The position numbers were made by a program, and so were the translations under genes. 64,000 bases of DNA, from contig NC_044566.1 in assembly GCF_007565055.1 (NCBI RefSeq), positions 94,162,797 to 94,226,796 on the forward strand. The letters run 5' to 3'. The notes beneath the pieces were generated by a model. It searched no databases. It was not told the DNA's origin and saw only the letters and a list, made by a program, of their open reading frames with translations. Positions 14,001 through 29,000 of this stretch are shown here, piece after piece (the first letter of the stretch is position 1; every line of letters begins with the position of its first letter). Origin of the DNA: Rhinopithecus roxellana (Eukaryota; Chordata; Mammalia; Primates; Cercopithecidae).

Positions 14001-17000
14001 CATTTCTCACTAAGAATCATGGTCAAAACCTAAAAAAATGCATCCTTGTTAGAGGCTTTACTGTTTTTTTCTTTCTCCCTCACTTTCAGGTGTTTTAAAA
14101 ATAATTTTATTTAGGAAGACAGAAAAAGGTGGAAAAGGTAGAAAGTAATTTTTTGAAGAGGAAAAGAATGAAGAAAATGGAGATGAGTTATTCACTCAGC
14201 ACATGGGTATCTGTGGGCTTTGCCTTTTAAAACCCAGCTCAGTGATGTCAGTGTGAGCAGCCCAGGCACTAAGGGGAGACCCGTGTTCCCTGTCCCCAGC
14301 CCTGAGCAAGAATGCAATTTTGGCTGTTTATCATCCCCCTTCAGGGTGTCTGGATTATTTGCACTGGTTGAGAAGGCAAAGAAGTTGATCCTGGTAACTG
14401 TTGGTCATCCCATTTTTAGGAAGAATGGATTCCATGGTTACAGAATCAGAGGCTGAAGTGTACAGGGGGAGGGGTGGAGAGAGAGAACTGTGCAAGGTGT
14501 TTACTCAGGGAATGAAGAGGTAAAGAGGTCAGTATCAGGGAAGGAAGGTGCAAGAAAGGGTCAGGCTGGGTGGCTGGGCCACAGTTCAGTAAGATTGCAG
14601 AGAAAGGCCTAGAACAATGGGGGCAGGCAGAAGGTGGCTGAAGGTGTAATTTAATGGCAGGTTCCTTGTCTAATCAGCTCCTCTAACCTCCTTCATCCTG
14701 TTGCCCCGGCTTTTGTTTTCCACTGTGACTAAGACATAGCCAAACAGGATATGACCGACAGGAAGTTGTTTCAGTGCAAAAATAACTGTTGTCTCATTCT
14801 GGAATATTATGGAAGGGCTCATTACTTACAGTATGAGTGATGTAAACCTAGGTTTTCAGAATATTTTGTATAATCTTGGAACTTATGTTTGTACATTTAG
14901 TACTGAACATCTTTATTGTTTTCTTATTAGAGAACACACTGTATTTACCCTAAAACTGGTTCTTTTCCTCCTATTGTCTGTTATGGAACCAAACAATTTT
15001 TTGTTATAAATATAACAGTGTATAGCCTCAGTCTTCTAAATATTTTAGTTAGATACACAAACCGTAATTCAAGTTAGTTAATTGATTTCTTCCCTAGAAA
15101 GTCAAGGAGTAACATAATCAGGTTATAAACTTCGTTACTAGTTATTTAATAATTTATTTCTCGGGTTACATTTATATCTTAGGTGACATCAGAACATATA
15201 TGTCACCTCCTTAAGATTGTGTGAAGAAAACCCACCTTATGTTTTCTTCCACAGCTTTTCTGTTTGTGAGCTTTTATTTTTGTACTCAAAGAATAGCATC
15301 CGGCCGGGCGCGGTGGCTCAAGCCTGTAATCCCAGCACTTTGGGAGGCCGAGACGGGTGGATCACGAGGTCAGGAGATCGAGACCATCCTGGCTAACACG
15401 GTGAAATCCTGTCTCTACTAAAAAATACAAAAAACTAGCCGGGCGAGGTGGCGGGCGCCTGTAGTCCCAGCTACTCGGGAGGCTGAGGCAGGAGAATGGC
15501 GTGAACCCAGGAGGCGGAGCTTGCGGTGAGCTGAGATCCAGCCACTGCACTCCAGCATGGGTGACAGAGCGAGACTCTGTCTCAAAAAACAAAACAAAAC
15601 AAAACAAAAAAAACAAAAAAAAAAGAGAATAGCATCCAACTTTTACTTTGGTTTCCCCATGTGGTTCTGAAAGAAGTAGAATTTCACCTGAATCCAGAAT
15701 TGCTCACACCCTTTTACCTTTCAACTTTGTTTTAAGCAAATGAACTTATTGTTCCAGGTAAATCTTCCACAGTTGCGTGCAGGGGAAAGTATGATGTCTC
15801 AGACTTTCTAGTCTCATGGAGATGGAGTGAGGATCAAGGGCCATGCTCAGCAGAACTTGTCGGAACCCAGTGCTTTCACAGACACTTTTTCTGAATTTGT
15901 AAACCAAGTCTGTAATAAGTGCTTTCTCCCCTAGATTCCAATCCAGAAAACAATATCATTGCACTATGATACAAACAAGCTGGCTAGGCTTGTGTCTGTG
16001 GGGTCAGCGGCATTGCATTTCTAGGCCTCCTTTGTGAAGAGGATAAGCTGATGGTCCTGAGAAGTTCGGTGTCTTGGAAGTAGTGGAAATAGATCATGAT
16101 AACTCTTTAAATTAAAGAGTATGTATTTTGGCCTCAAAACGTTTTGCAAAGTCCTCCTGTTCCAACCCGTTCTGTTTAAATGACCCAACAGTCAATACAA
16201 TGTTTCTGGTAATTCATCCTCAGAATAAGATGTTGTTGACCGTAGTCTTTGTCTCTAAATTGTTTTATCTACTCGCAAATAAATTTAAGACACACAATAT
16301 GCCTAAAGCCTACAGCAGACTTTCTGGAAACTCTTGAATGTTTGGTCCATAACTACTTCTTAAGACAAAGAAGAAAACCTTGTCAGGGTGTGTCGTTAGT
16401 GCTTGAATGTAGGGTTTACAGGATGGGGTGGGGTGGGGGAATCGCCCTTGGTTTAGATGAATCATTCTCTTCCTTGTCTTCTCAGAAGATACCAGTTTGT
16501 ACAGAGAACAGCTCTACCATTGTGCTTTTTCTGTTTCCATTTTCCTCTCATTCTCCTTGCCACGAAACCCAGAGTAGTCAGTGGGCTTTGGGCAGGAAAG
16601 TGGCAACAGGGTGTCTGGGGAAAAGCCAGTTGGCTCTTCCTACCATCACAATATAGACTGACCATAGATTATTTTAAAAGCAGAGCTGGTTTCCATCACT
16701 CTGAGAAGTGCTCAACTACAGTCTTTGGGATGATATTTGTTATAGCTGTATTTTGTCCACTCTTAGATTGTGAGAGTACATATTACAAGTATTTATTTTA
16801 TTATCTTTACTAAAATTTTAATTAAAAATAAGTATGCTTGTCACAATAAGTAAAAATACCCAAAGTTGTTTAAAGAAAATTTCACCTTTTCCCTTCATCC
16901 TCCATTCCCACATTCCTGAGAACACTGACGTTAATAACCAGTTGCAATTCCCCTTTCACCAAACTGATTACTCATAGAAATATAGGGAAACATATGTAAG

Positions 17001-20000
17001 GTTTTTAAGTTTTTTTATAAAAATATGTTCACAATATATACATTATTCTGAAATTTACTGTATCACTTAAAAATATTTCATAGATGTCCCTCTGGACCAG
17101 TAGAAGATCTGGTTCCCTTTTACATACATATCAACTGCATGATATTTCCACTATTGCTGCTGTATACTTCATTCAGCCATCTCCCTGTTAATGAACGGTT
17201 AGGGTTTTTTCAGTTTAAGTCAAAGTTTATTGTGTTTTTAATGCTTTAAACATTGCCAAGTTACTGTCCCAAAAAGCTGTAACAATTCACATTTCTGTTT
17301 CTCTGCATCTTCACCAGCTGAGTGTAAAATGGTATTTTACTGTGCTTTCATTTACATTTTGCTGGTTATTAGTGATATTTTTCGTATTTTCATACATTTA
17401 TTTGCCACTTGTGTTTTTTCTTCCTGACTCGCCTGTTCACATTCTTTACCTTTTTTTCTTCTTCCTTGTGTAGTGTAATGGTTTAGACTCTGAAGCCAGG
17501 CAAACTGAGTTAGAAGCCAGGCCTCTATTTCATGATGTAGGTCTTTGGGCGAAGTACCTAACACTCATGCCTTAGTGTCTTCTCTTTTAATGAGCAGGGG
17601 TAATAATAGTACCTGCCTCCTAAGGTGTATAAAATTAAAATGGGCACTTAGGGTATATCTGGCAGGTAGATATTGGCTGTTATCAGTAGTAGCTCTTATC
17701 ATTACTATTCTTCCAGATACTGTTTCCTGACTCTGGGGCAAAGTCCTGCTCTCCCTGAACCACATTTTTCTACCTCTTAGATTTTATTTGGTAATTCCTT
17801 CAGCCACTGTTGGGCATCCTCCCTGTTTAATGCATCATCCTAGACCTTAGGAGGGATAGGAGGAACTTTAAGAAGCTGAATTTGCTTTTTATTTATCTCA
17901 TAGCAGAGCAATTGATGTATATTAGGTAGATTACAAACTTTTAAGTTATTTTTACATCTAAAGCTGTCCCTTCTTTTCCAATAAGTGATGTCTGTGGTAA
18001 AGAATATATCTGTTGGGTGTTAGTGACAAAATCAGAATGTTTTGTGTCTATTTTGGCTAGTAGTGAATTGTTTTTCTTTTATTATGTCTGCATTCTTATT
18101 TGTTCTTTAATTATATGGAGCTCATTAGCAGTTGTTCTTGCTTTATTCATTTCTTATCTTCTAGCACAGTCAACTGGAGACAACAAGCATCTTTCAGAAA
18201 GGCATCAGGAATTGCATCTACATTAAGAACCCACTCCTCTGCTCTAGCGTCTGAGAACATAACACAGTATTTGCCTTTGTTGAAGGGCTCAAGCGGACGA
18301 TTCAGAAGTAGAGTAGAGAACTGTTGGTGGTGGCTTGCAGCACCTAGTACTGACGGTTTTGTTAGGAAACACCACAGGCAGTATACAATGTAAAGCAAAG
18401 TCTTTGGGTTCAGTTAAGTGGATTCCACTTGGACATGTTCTCGCTCTTTTGGTGTAAAAAGTTAGGAAAGGTGACAGGCAGGATAGAACAAAATGAAGTG
18501 GTCCCATCTCCCATATGGAAAGCGCCTGCCTCCACCACAGGCAAGTGTTTTGCCTTGGAAGCATAAACAGAAGATTGCAGTAATGCCCCTTCACCTCCAT
18601 AGCCTTCAGGCTCCCACTGATAGCATCAAGATAAACTTGGTGTGGCAAGAGACTTGAGCCATCATCTTGTTTAACATTTTTACACAGAAATGAAAATGGA
18701 ACCCAGAGAGGCTGCGTAGCTTGCACAGCTGCTTAACTGTACTAGAACCAGAACCCAGTTTCCTAGTATTCTGGTGCCCATTTTATTTAAACCTAGACAA
18801 CTGATCATGATAGTTTGGATCATTACTAAAGACCTTTATATACAACAATCACATGGCTAAGAAGATTAAGATGCTTGTTTTCTCATTATCCATGATTGGA
18901 AATGTAATAATAGACTTTGTTCTGCCACCAACAGAAGAGACAAGACACCTTTTCTGCTGTGGCTGTGAGTGCCCCATGGAGTGCTGAGATGTGACTCATG
19001 TCTCTGGGGAAAGTAGCAGATGAGAGAGTGCATTCTATTCCGACTCCATAGACTTAGCTGTGGAGGCTGAGAGTCATGGAGAGCTCTGACTGACAAGAAG
19101 AACAGAATATAGACTTAGAGGCACCAGGCATGAAAAATCATAAAGATGGAGATGACTTCTATCTCGTGAATGTCTGAAAAGCCTCTCTCTTTCTGTTCCC
19201 AAATCCCACATCTCCAGCCCCCATCTCTGCCACTGTCTGTCTGTTTTCTTCTGTGGCTTCTCTTCTGTCCACCTCTTCAATGTTGGGCCCCCAGGATTTT
19301 GTCTTCAGACCCACTTCCACCCTCTTCCTCAGTACATCTTGTCCACTCCCAAGTCTGGAACTCCAGCCTTCCTCTCGGCCTTGTGCTCAAGTTTCATCCC
19401 TTTAGCTGTCTATTGGATGTTTCCAGTTGGAAATTCCAGAGGCATCTCTACCCAGGCGTCTCTACACAAAGATGATAAGGATATTACCATCTTTTTGGCA
19501 GATTTGTTTTTCCTGAGTTTTCTGTCTTGTTTATGGATTCACCATTCAGCAGGCTGCCCAAGCTAGAAATGTGGGATTTGTTAATCGGCCCTGCTGTGAG
19601 ATGGGGAGACTCTACCCAAGTGATGCTTCTGAAATGTAGAGCTCGTTTTATTCTCCTACCTAAAACGTTGCAGGGTATTTTAGATTCTGAATGAAATCCC
19701 CAATCTTTTTTTTTTTTTAAGTGAAAGCAAGTTTATTGAGAAAGTAAATGAATAAAGAATGGCTATGCCATTGGCAAAGCAGCCCTGAGGGCTGCTGGTT
19801 GCCCATTTTTATGGTTCTTTCTTTTTTTTTTTTTTTTTGAGACGGAGTCTTGCTCTGTCACCCAGGCTGGAGTGCTGTGGCCGGATCTCAGCTCACTGCA
19901 AGCTCCTCCGCCTCCCGGGTTCACGCCATTCTCCTGTCTCAGCCTCCTGGGTAGCTGGGACTACAGGCGCCGCCACGTCGCCTGGCTAGTTTTTTTTGTA

Positions 20001-23000
20001 GTTTTTAGTAGAGACGGGGTTTCACCGTGTTAGCCAGGATGGTCTCGATCTCCTGACCTCGTGATCCGCCCATCTCGGCCTCCCAAAGTGCTGGGATTAC
20101 AGGCTTGAGCCACCGCGCCCGGCCGGTTATTTCTTGATGATATGCTAAACAAGAGGGGAAATCCCCAATCCTTAGCATGCAAATCCCAGACTCATTTCTC
20201 TTAACTTTTATTTATTTTTTTAATCATGCCCTGCCTTTCAGTTATGATGAGTGACTTGGTGATTGCTCAGGTGTGACTTGTCCCTTTGCACCTGCTGTGC
20301 CTTCTCCTAGAATGTGCTTTTCTCCTTTCCTGGCCAAGTGTTCTTATCCTTCCAGATGGGCCTTCTCTTGGGAGGTGGTTTCTGACTACCACCCCCTAGT
20401 CCAAGTTGACTTCCACTGTTACCTTAAACTTTCTTTTGTCCTCTTATTACCTGTTGATATGCTGTCTCCCCACCTGGTGTTCCTTGGGGCTAGGGAATTC
20501 CTTCATTCACATTTCACATGTCTCTAGGGCCTGGCTCATAAGAGGTACTTAATGAATATTTATTGAATTAATCAGCATCTTGTCCTTCAAGATCAGCCAT
20601 CATTTTCTCTATCTCATCATTCAAAATATTTTCCTTCCTCTTCCCCTTCTTGCACTCAGTCATAGACTGGACTCTGTTAAATCCTTTCTAGCATCTGGGC
20701 TCATTTCCATCTTCAGTGTCTGTGCATCCTTTTCATTCAGCCAGGAAGTTCAGCTCGATTCTGCCCCTTCATTCCAAGTCTACCCCATACTCCATTACTT
20801 TATGAAGACTTTCTTGACACACAGATGCTTAATTATTCTCTTTTGCTTTCTTTGTGTTGACTTTGACTCTACCACTGATTGTGAGCTTCAGAAGGGCAGG
20901 AATCTCATCTTCACTTCTTTTTCCTCCTGGTGCTTACTTTGTGTGCTGCACACTCCCTGGCACACACAGCGGCTCTCCAGCACGAGGCAGAGTTTTCCAG
21001 CAGCCTCAACCTTCAGGACTAGGCAGCTTTTAACTGTATTTGGGCACCTTTGCAAGAAAAGGATTTTGTTAAATGTAATTTTTATTTATCTTGTTATCAG
21101 AGTGCCAGAGAAGCAGAAATCAAACTGAAAAGTGAAAGCAGAGTCAAACTTTTTTATCTGGACCCAGATGCCCAGGTAAGAACTATCTAAATGTTTAATA
21201 TTTAAAACCAAGTGTGGGAGAGAAAATCATCGATGGGCTTATTTGTTTATTTATTTGCTTTGTTTATTTTGGAACAACAAGCAAAATAACTATAGAAAAT
21301 TTGGGGAAAAGAGGAAAAATGAAAATGTATAATCTCATCATAGCATTACTATTGTGAATATTTGATATTTAATAGATGTTTGAAAATTGGGAGAGATTTA
21401 TTGAAAGACATTCTCAAGTTCACAAAGAACATCTAATTTATCTGTTAAAAGAGCCAGCAGAAAATAACAGGTATCACTGCAGGTGCCTGGGAGTCAATAA
21501 TAATTCCCGAGGAGCCCAGGCTCAGGCTCAAATACAAACCTTTTCCATTTAACTTCAATGATAAGCACTTCTCTGTTTCCTCACAGACCTCATAATCATA
21601 TGTATGTGTGTTTATATGTCTATAATTTTTATCTGCTTTTAAGAAGTTTTTGTTTATCATGGTAAAATATACATAATATAAACTTTACCATTTTAACTAT
21701 TTTTAAGTGTACAGTTCAGTGGCATTAAATACATTCTCATTATTGTACAACCATTAACACCATCCTTTTCCAGAACTTCTTCATTTTCCCACACAGAAAC
21801 TTTGTACCAAATAATAACCTTCGTTTCCTTCTTCCCCCATCCCCTGGTAACCTCTGTTCTACTCTGTGAACTTGCCTGTTTTAGGAACCTCATAAATGTG
21901 GAATCATATAGTATTTGTCCTTTGTTTCTGGCTTCTTAAACTTAATGTTTTCAAGGTCAATCCATGTTGTAGCATGTGTCAGAATTTCCTTCCTTTCTGT
22001 GACTGAATATTCCATTGTATGTATATACCACATTTTATGTATCCTTATACATCTGTTGATGGACACTTGGTTGGATACTGGATAGACATTGGTTATGTTG
22101 TTCATAATCATAATTTTCAAGCTCTGTGTTTTTTCAGTTCACCCATTGAGTAGGTATACCATCATGTCTTCTTTTTTTTTTTTTTTTTTTTTTTGAGACG
22201 GAGTCTTGCTCTGTCACCCAGGCTGGAGTGCAGTGGCGCAATCTTGGCTCACTGCAAGCTCTGCCTCCCGGGTTCACGCCATTCTCCTGCCTCAGCCTCC
22301 CAAGTAGCTGGGACCACAGTGCCCGCTACCACACCTGGCTAATTTTTTTGTATTTTTAGTAGAGACGGGGTCTCACTGTGTTAAGACAGGATGGTCTTGA
22401 TCTCCTGACCTCGTGATCCACCCACCTCAGCCTTCCAAAATGCTGGGATTACAGGCGTGAGCCACCACACCCTGCCCATGTCTTTGACCATTATTATCAA
22501 CTATGTGTGTAACTACTATAAATCATAGAAACTGATTATATAATAGCAATACTATTGTGAGTAAATAAGTGTATATAGCTTTTCCGAATTGTATTCTGTT
22601 TCCTTTGGATGCATTTATGATGATTTTTAAAAATAAGAGCATAACTTATTTATATGTTTACATTTTCTTTTAAAGAAGCTTGATTTCTCATCAGCTGAGC
22701 CAGAAGTTAAGCCATTTGAAGAGAAGTTTGGAAAAAGGATCCTTGTCAAGTGCAATGATTTATCTTTCAATTTGCAATGCTGTGTTGCCGAAAATGAAGA
22801 AGGACCCACTACAAATGTAATTTTTCTTTTTAAAAATAAAGATAAAAAAATATAGGCAGAAGTTTCAGATGTGCTTTTACAGTGCAGCTTGGATAAGAAA
22901 TCCTAGTCCCTGGTATCAAAGAGGTGCAGTGTTCGGATCAGGATATGGAGGTTGTGTTTTTTTTTTTGTTTTTTTTTTTTTTTTGTTTTTTTTGAGACAG

Positions 23001-26000
23001 AGTCTTGCTCTGTCGCCCAGGCTGGAGTGCAGTGGCTGGATCTCTGCTCACTGCAAGCTCCGCCTCCAGGTTCACGCCATTCTCCTGCCTCAGCCTCCGG
23101 AGTAGCTGGGACTACAGGCGCCCGCCACCTCGCCCGGCTAGTTTTTTGCATTTTTAGTAGAGATGGGGTTTCACCGTGTTAGCCAGGATGGTCTCGATCT
23201 CCTGACCTCGTGATCCGCCCATCTCGGCCTCCCAAAGTGCTGGGATTACAGGCTTGAGCCACCGCGCCCAGCCAGGATATGGAGGTTGTTTAGCCTGCAA
23301 GGACAGGATGTTCGTGTTGAAAGATGAGGGTGGTAGGTGTGTGCTCAGCTTTCCAGGAGACAGAGTTCATCTTAGATGCTTGGGGGAATGCAACTGTGTT
23401 TTCTATGGAGCAGACATTATGTAGCAAAACACATAAAGTGAAAATAATTGTTTTGTTTGTTTCCTAAAATGTTTCATAACCTAATTATCTGTATTCTAAA
23501 GGATGAGACTGTTTATCTTTAGTAGTAATTTATGGCAACAGTCCTAAATAGGTCTTGTCATTTCTCTTTCGATAGCAACATTCTTTTGTCCCTGTTTGAG
23601 TCATAGTGATCCTTGGATTGTTTTGTTTTGTTCAGGTTGAACCTTTCTTTGTTACTCTATCCCTGTTTGACATAAAATACAACCGAAAGATTTCTGCCGA
23701 CTTCCACGTAGACCTGAACCATTTCTCAGTGAGGCAAATGCTGGCCGCCACGTCCCCGGCGCTGATGAATGGCAGCGGGCAGAGCCCATCTGTCCTCAAA
23801 GGCATCCTTCATGAAGCCGCCATGCAGTATCCGAAGCAGGTGGGGAATATGAGCCCAGCATTCCTACTACTCAGACTCACCTTGCATGCTATGTAAATGC
23901 ACCAAAAATGCTCAAATTAGACCTTGTAATGCAGAAGTGGGGTCATTAGACTCTTAATTAATACTATTTATTATTAGACAGTAAAAGCAAGCTGAGAAAT
24001 AAGTGGCTTTTAATTTCATTTCTTCTTTCTAAACGTTCTAGTTACCTCCCTCACCAAATAGACTTTTTGAGCAGATGATGAACTATTTGTCAGCTAACTA
24101 GTTTGGCACTGGGTGCTTTTTACTAGTTGTCCTGTTTCACTGTTCTTTGCTGTTTAATGTTCATGGGATTTGTTTAACACAGCTGTGAATTCTGCTGACT
24201 GAAGAAAATTCTTTGTCTCCTAGGGAATATTTTCAGTCACTTGTCCTCATCCAGATATATTTCTTGTGGCCAGAATTGAAAAAGTCCTTCAGGGGAGCAT
24301 TACACATTGCGCTGAGCCATATATGAAAAGTTCAGACTCTTCTAAGGTATGAATGGCTTTTAAACTTTGTGGTGGTAAAAAGCAATCTGAACAGAGGCCT
24401 TTATGTGAAACTATAAATGATTAATGAAATAAAACATAAGCCATATTTATACTCTAAAAGACGTAAAATATGCTACATGTATTTACTCTGAACTTTATGT
24501 CATTATTGTGAAGGAAATGTAGTCCTATGTGTAAATAAAATGCTCCACTTGACTAGACAATTCTGACCTCCTAAAATAATTTGCAAAGGAATTACCAGCT
24601 TAATAGTAAACTTTCTCTGTTAGAAAATACATGTATGATATTCAAACTTATATTTGTTAATGTGCCTCTTGGGTCCTGAAATTATATTTTGGTCTACTTA
24701 CACATATATATGAGGCTGGAGACCAGGAGATGCCCTTGGCTCAGATGGCCTGACCAGTAGTGTCAGTGATTCAGGTCCACTTGGTTTTCACCAGAGGGGG
24801 CAGAGTTTTAGGTGGAAGATGGAAAGAAAACATACGTGATGTATGTTTGTTTTTTTCCAAAGTGGTGTTCATTACTCGGGAAGTGCCTAGGCATGGACAT
24901 ACCATAGAATTATTAAATATTAGAGGTCATCTAGTAAAAGATGTGCTTTCATATTTCAGGACACTGAGGCTCACCAAGGCTTAGTGACATGCTCAGTGTC
25001 TCACAGCTGGAGCTGCCAGAGGGCACTTGACTGCCACTTCGTAGCACCTTGTGCTACCTGGTTAGTGTAATCTGTTGAGTGCTATTATCCTTGCCAGTTT
25101 TACATATTTTTAGTTCTTTTTTTTTTTAATTTATGTGGTCATCTGAGAGGCCTGAATTCACTGACAAGGACTGGTCCACATACCCCAGAGGCTGTGAGTG
25201 AAGTTTACTAAGTTGGTTTCAGAGTTTCCTATCATCACCTCTGTGGGCACCCATGCCTCATAGCTGTGTCCACAGGATGCAGGTTGGCCATTGAGAAATG
25301 GGTTTTGGAGTCAGAAACCTGGGTGCTGTATACCTAACTCATCTGGGTCCTTTGCACAAATCACATCACCTCTCTGGCCTCCAGATGTTCCTTCTGTGCA
25401 TGAAGGATGATGTTACTTCCTGCCTTTGCCTTCCTCATAGGGACAGTGTTAGGATCAAACAGATCATGTACGAGTCAGTGCTGTGGGCACCATAAATCAC
25501 AGAAAGCCCAGAAGACATTGTCATTTATTACAGCCCCAGTCAAGTAAAAGCCCATTTACCCAGGCACATTGTTTCCAACAGTAAGCGTTTTTGGCTGATG
25601 AAAGCTGTTTAAAGTTTGGTCTCTGGAGAGAAGCTGTTTTATTTTTTTAAATCAAGTCTGTAAAACCTTGGACAAGAAGCTTTTTTGGCTCTTTTATGTT
25701 TTGATTAATAATCAATGAAGGCCCAAGATAAGATCTCCTCCCCCGACTGTGTGTGCAACACATTTCCAAGGCCCATCCACACCAACTTTGTTACTTCTGC
25801 CTGCTGCATGCATGGTTTAAAATTTGGCAGCTCATGTTGGTGTAAAAATCACATATCACTGTAGGCTAAACTTACCTCTGCACACTCCTCCATGTCCACT
25901 GAGCATCTGCTGAAGTCTGCTTTTTCTTCATTATTTATGGAATGTAAAGCTCATCCATGTGTACATTATTCATGCATTTACTTTCCTGCCACCTCCAAAG

Positions 26001-29000
26001 CATTCAATTAAAGCAGGAATTAAGGCTCAACCATCTTACTTTAGCACAGTTTTGGCAGAAATGTTACAGTGAGATGATTTTTTTTCAGTCTGTCAGAGTT
26101 GTTTCTTCATGTTTTCCAAGATGGTCTAGAACATCATTTAGAGTAAATTTTCATTTTGGAGGAAATTTTTATGAAAAGTCTCTGTAGGTATCTCCTGTGA
26201 ATAGATGTTTTAAAAATAAAGAGAAGGGGAAAAAGGCCCAAAGGGCAGAAATAGGTTTCTTACTCTGACTTTCACACATACTGTGTTCTATTTGCACCCT
26301 TCGTATGACTGAGAGCTAAGTCCTCATTCATTGCAGAAAAGGCTTATTGATGTCTTATATTTTAGCCTTAAATGTTATGAAATTACTGCGTTTTACTCCA
26401 CAACATATTCATCGTTGTTAGAACCAAAAAATCTTGAACCTGAGAATGTTTGAGTAAATTGACCCTGCAGCTAGGCAGATCATTGTACCCTAAGACTCAT
26501 ACACCTAACCCCACTAAGTCGCCCCATCCAAGGAGGCAAGAACATACCTCACTGGAGAATGGGGGAGGTCCCAGATGAATCCCTGACGTCTCTTCCAGTT
26601 AGGATGTATTTTCCAGGTTACTCATGAAGGCAGCAGTTCCTACAGCATGATCATGGTAAGATTATAAAGTTTCGCAACTGGCAGGGGTCATGAAAAGTAT
26701 AGCCCCCTTTTTCAGGTGTGGATAGTGGAGCCCAGAGAGATTTGATGGCCTACAGAGTCATACAGCTGGATTCAGTGTGACTTAGAGACAGACAGCTTTG
26801 TTGTCTAGATCCTTCTGGATCCTTCTAGATCCTTCCTGTGGCTGATGGTGCACACAGATCACCGGAGGTCTTGTCAGAATGCACGTTCTTATCCAGGAGG
26901 GTTGGGGCAAGGCCTGAGACTCTGCATTTCTACAGTGATGCTGATGCTGTAGCACACTTTGGCTTTGGAGCACATTTCCCAAAATCGGTTTGACTTTGAT
27001 ATACTTACGTAAAAGACCCTTCAGTAAAAAAAATAAAAATAAAAACTTAAGTAATGTAAAAGACCCTTCATTGTGACTCTGAGACAATCAAACTTTACGT
27101 TGATGACAAAGCACTATCATAGTACAGACTAATTTGGAAAAATTAAGCATTTTTTTTTTAGCAATAGGGGTATAGATGATTAATAATAGGCCTGCCTCAG
27201 GCTAAAAGCCAATAAGCTTTATTGTACACTCTGAATTAATTAGTCAATCTACAACAAACCAAAATTAATCATTAGGAAGTAGAAATAGCAGCAATTCATA
27301 TTTAGAAGGCAAGAATATAGCATTGACAGCCCCGGCCTAACTGAAGTCAGTATCTTAATATCTTACCCCTTATATTGTGGAAATCAGCATAAGCTAGTGC
27401 ACATTAGGAGCTGCGAAAGCTTAGTATTTTAATTAGTGTTCTCATTTAAATCCTAATAATGTGATATATTTTGGTATGGATACCAAATAGTAATTATTAA
27501 TAACTCAGTAGACTTATAATAAGTAGTATTTAGTCATAAAGATGTATGAAAACCTCTGAAACAGCGTGTTTGTTGCCTGTAAAGACCAAAGAAGAGACTT
27601 CGATTTTGGAAAATCTTCATTCTGTATTCTTTGAGAATCACTGCTAGAGAATGCCTTAAATAAACTACTCTGCACAGAGTGTGAATGCAGCCATATTCAT
27701 TACTGTATGATGTGCTTTTCTATGCATCTGATGCTATGGTAAGGACTTATTTAGTGAGCGTGTAAGGATGGCTATTTAGGTCACAGTTCTTTCAGTGAGA
27801 TACAGTATCTCATAGCTTTATTCTCATGTCTTCAAGGTGGCTCAGAAGGTGCTGAAGAATGCCAAGCAGGCATGCCAAAGACTAGGACAGTATAGAATGC
27901 CATTTGCTTGGGCAGCAAGGTAAGGAACACCTTGTATACCTTTTAAATCGATATAGATAGATGCATGGATGGGTCAATAGGCCTATTCTGTTTGTTGTTC
28001 AGAGACAAAGAGGATTTGAGTGTGTAAAATTGAGAAATACATAAGTCTAAATTTTGAAAAAATCATTGAGTAGAGTCACAGAGAGGAAAGACATTGTCTG
28101 GAGCGGTGCTACCTGGAGGTGGCAGGGTGCATGGGAGTGTTAGCTGCAGAGCTGGGATTCTAGGACCCAACCACATGCCTCCAGCTGGAAGTCAGGGCAG
28201 TCCAGTGTGGCCTGAGGTGATCTTTATCTCTTGACTCTACTTGTTAAGCATTTGACTTGCGTATGTTGTTTCCTAACTGCAAGCCATTGACTGGAACTGT
28301 TTTCTATGTAAATTGATTTAGTTGTCCTCATCCCCATAAATGTTTTCCATGTTTTCAGATAATGAGATTTCTGTTGGCTATAGCCAATGGAATAGTAATT
28401 AGACTTCTCATAGAAACCAGATTTAAATAATGAATTGATTTTGGTGTTTTGGAAACCCAGTTTAGAAATGTTGCTTTGCCATTTCAGGACATTGTTTAAG
28501 GATGCATCTGGAAATCTTGACAAAAATGCCAGATTTTCTGCCATCTACAGGCAAGACAGCAATAAGCTATCCAATGATGACATGCTCAAGTTACTTGCAG
28601 ACTTTCGGAAGTGAGTTTCAAAGTCTTATTTCCACACCTGAAAGAAGCTGTGTAGTGAGGAGGGAGGAACAGGGGAGCAGTCATTTACGTTGTTGGATTT
28701 AGACATCAGAGGGGATGGCAAATGAGCATGAAGCATTTCGTCAAACCCTTAAGAAGAAAGATGGGATAAAAATCAGAAGAATAACTGGTTAATTTGAATT
28801 CTATAGAGGATGTTTTGGGCGGTGCTGTGAAGGGTGGATTGGGTAGGGTTGAGCCTAGGAGGTAAGGAAACAGTTGAGGAACCTTGTCAAGAGGTGAGAA
28901 AGGACTCAGCAAAGCCACTGCAAGTGCAAACAGAAAGAAGGGGACAAATTCAAGTCGTGTCAAAGAGATAGGATGACTGGGTCTTGGCTTCCTGGTTGGG

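Noticed and set aside
15362..15639. Open frames reading SVTHAGVQW, RPPPRPASF and similar, here and at other Alus
   Set aside because: The common translation of antisense Alu sequence, not a gene.
20580..21128. 182-codon open frame on the plus strand
   Set aside because: Made of L2-like sequence and running into exon 6 in the wrong frame; a chance frame.
21890..22120. Minus-strand frame resembling the end of L1 ORF2
   Set aside because: Real L1 ancestry, but a short decayed fragment without the rest of the protein; kept as a repeat, not a gene.
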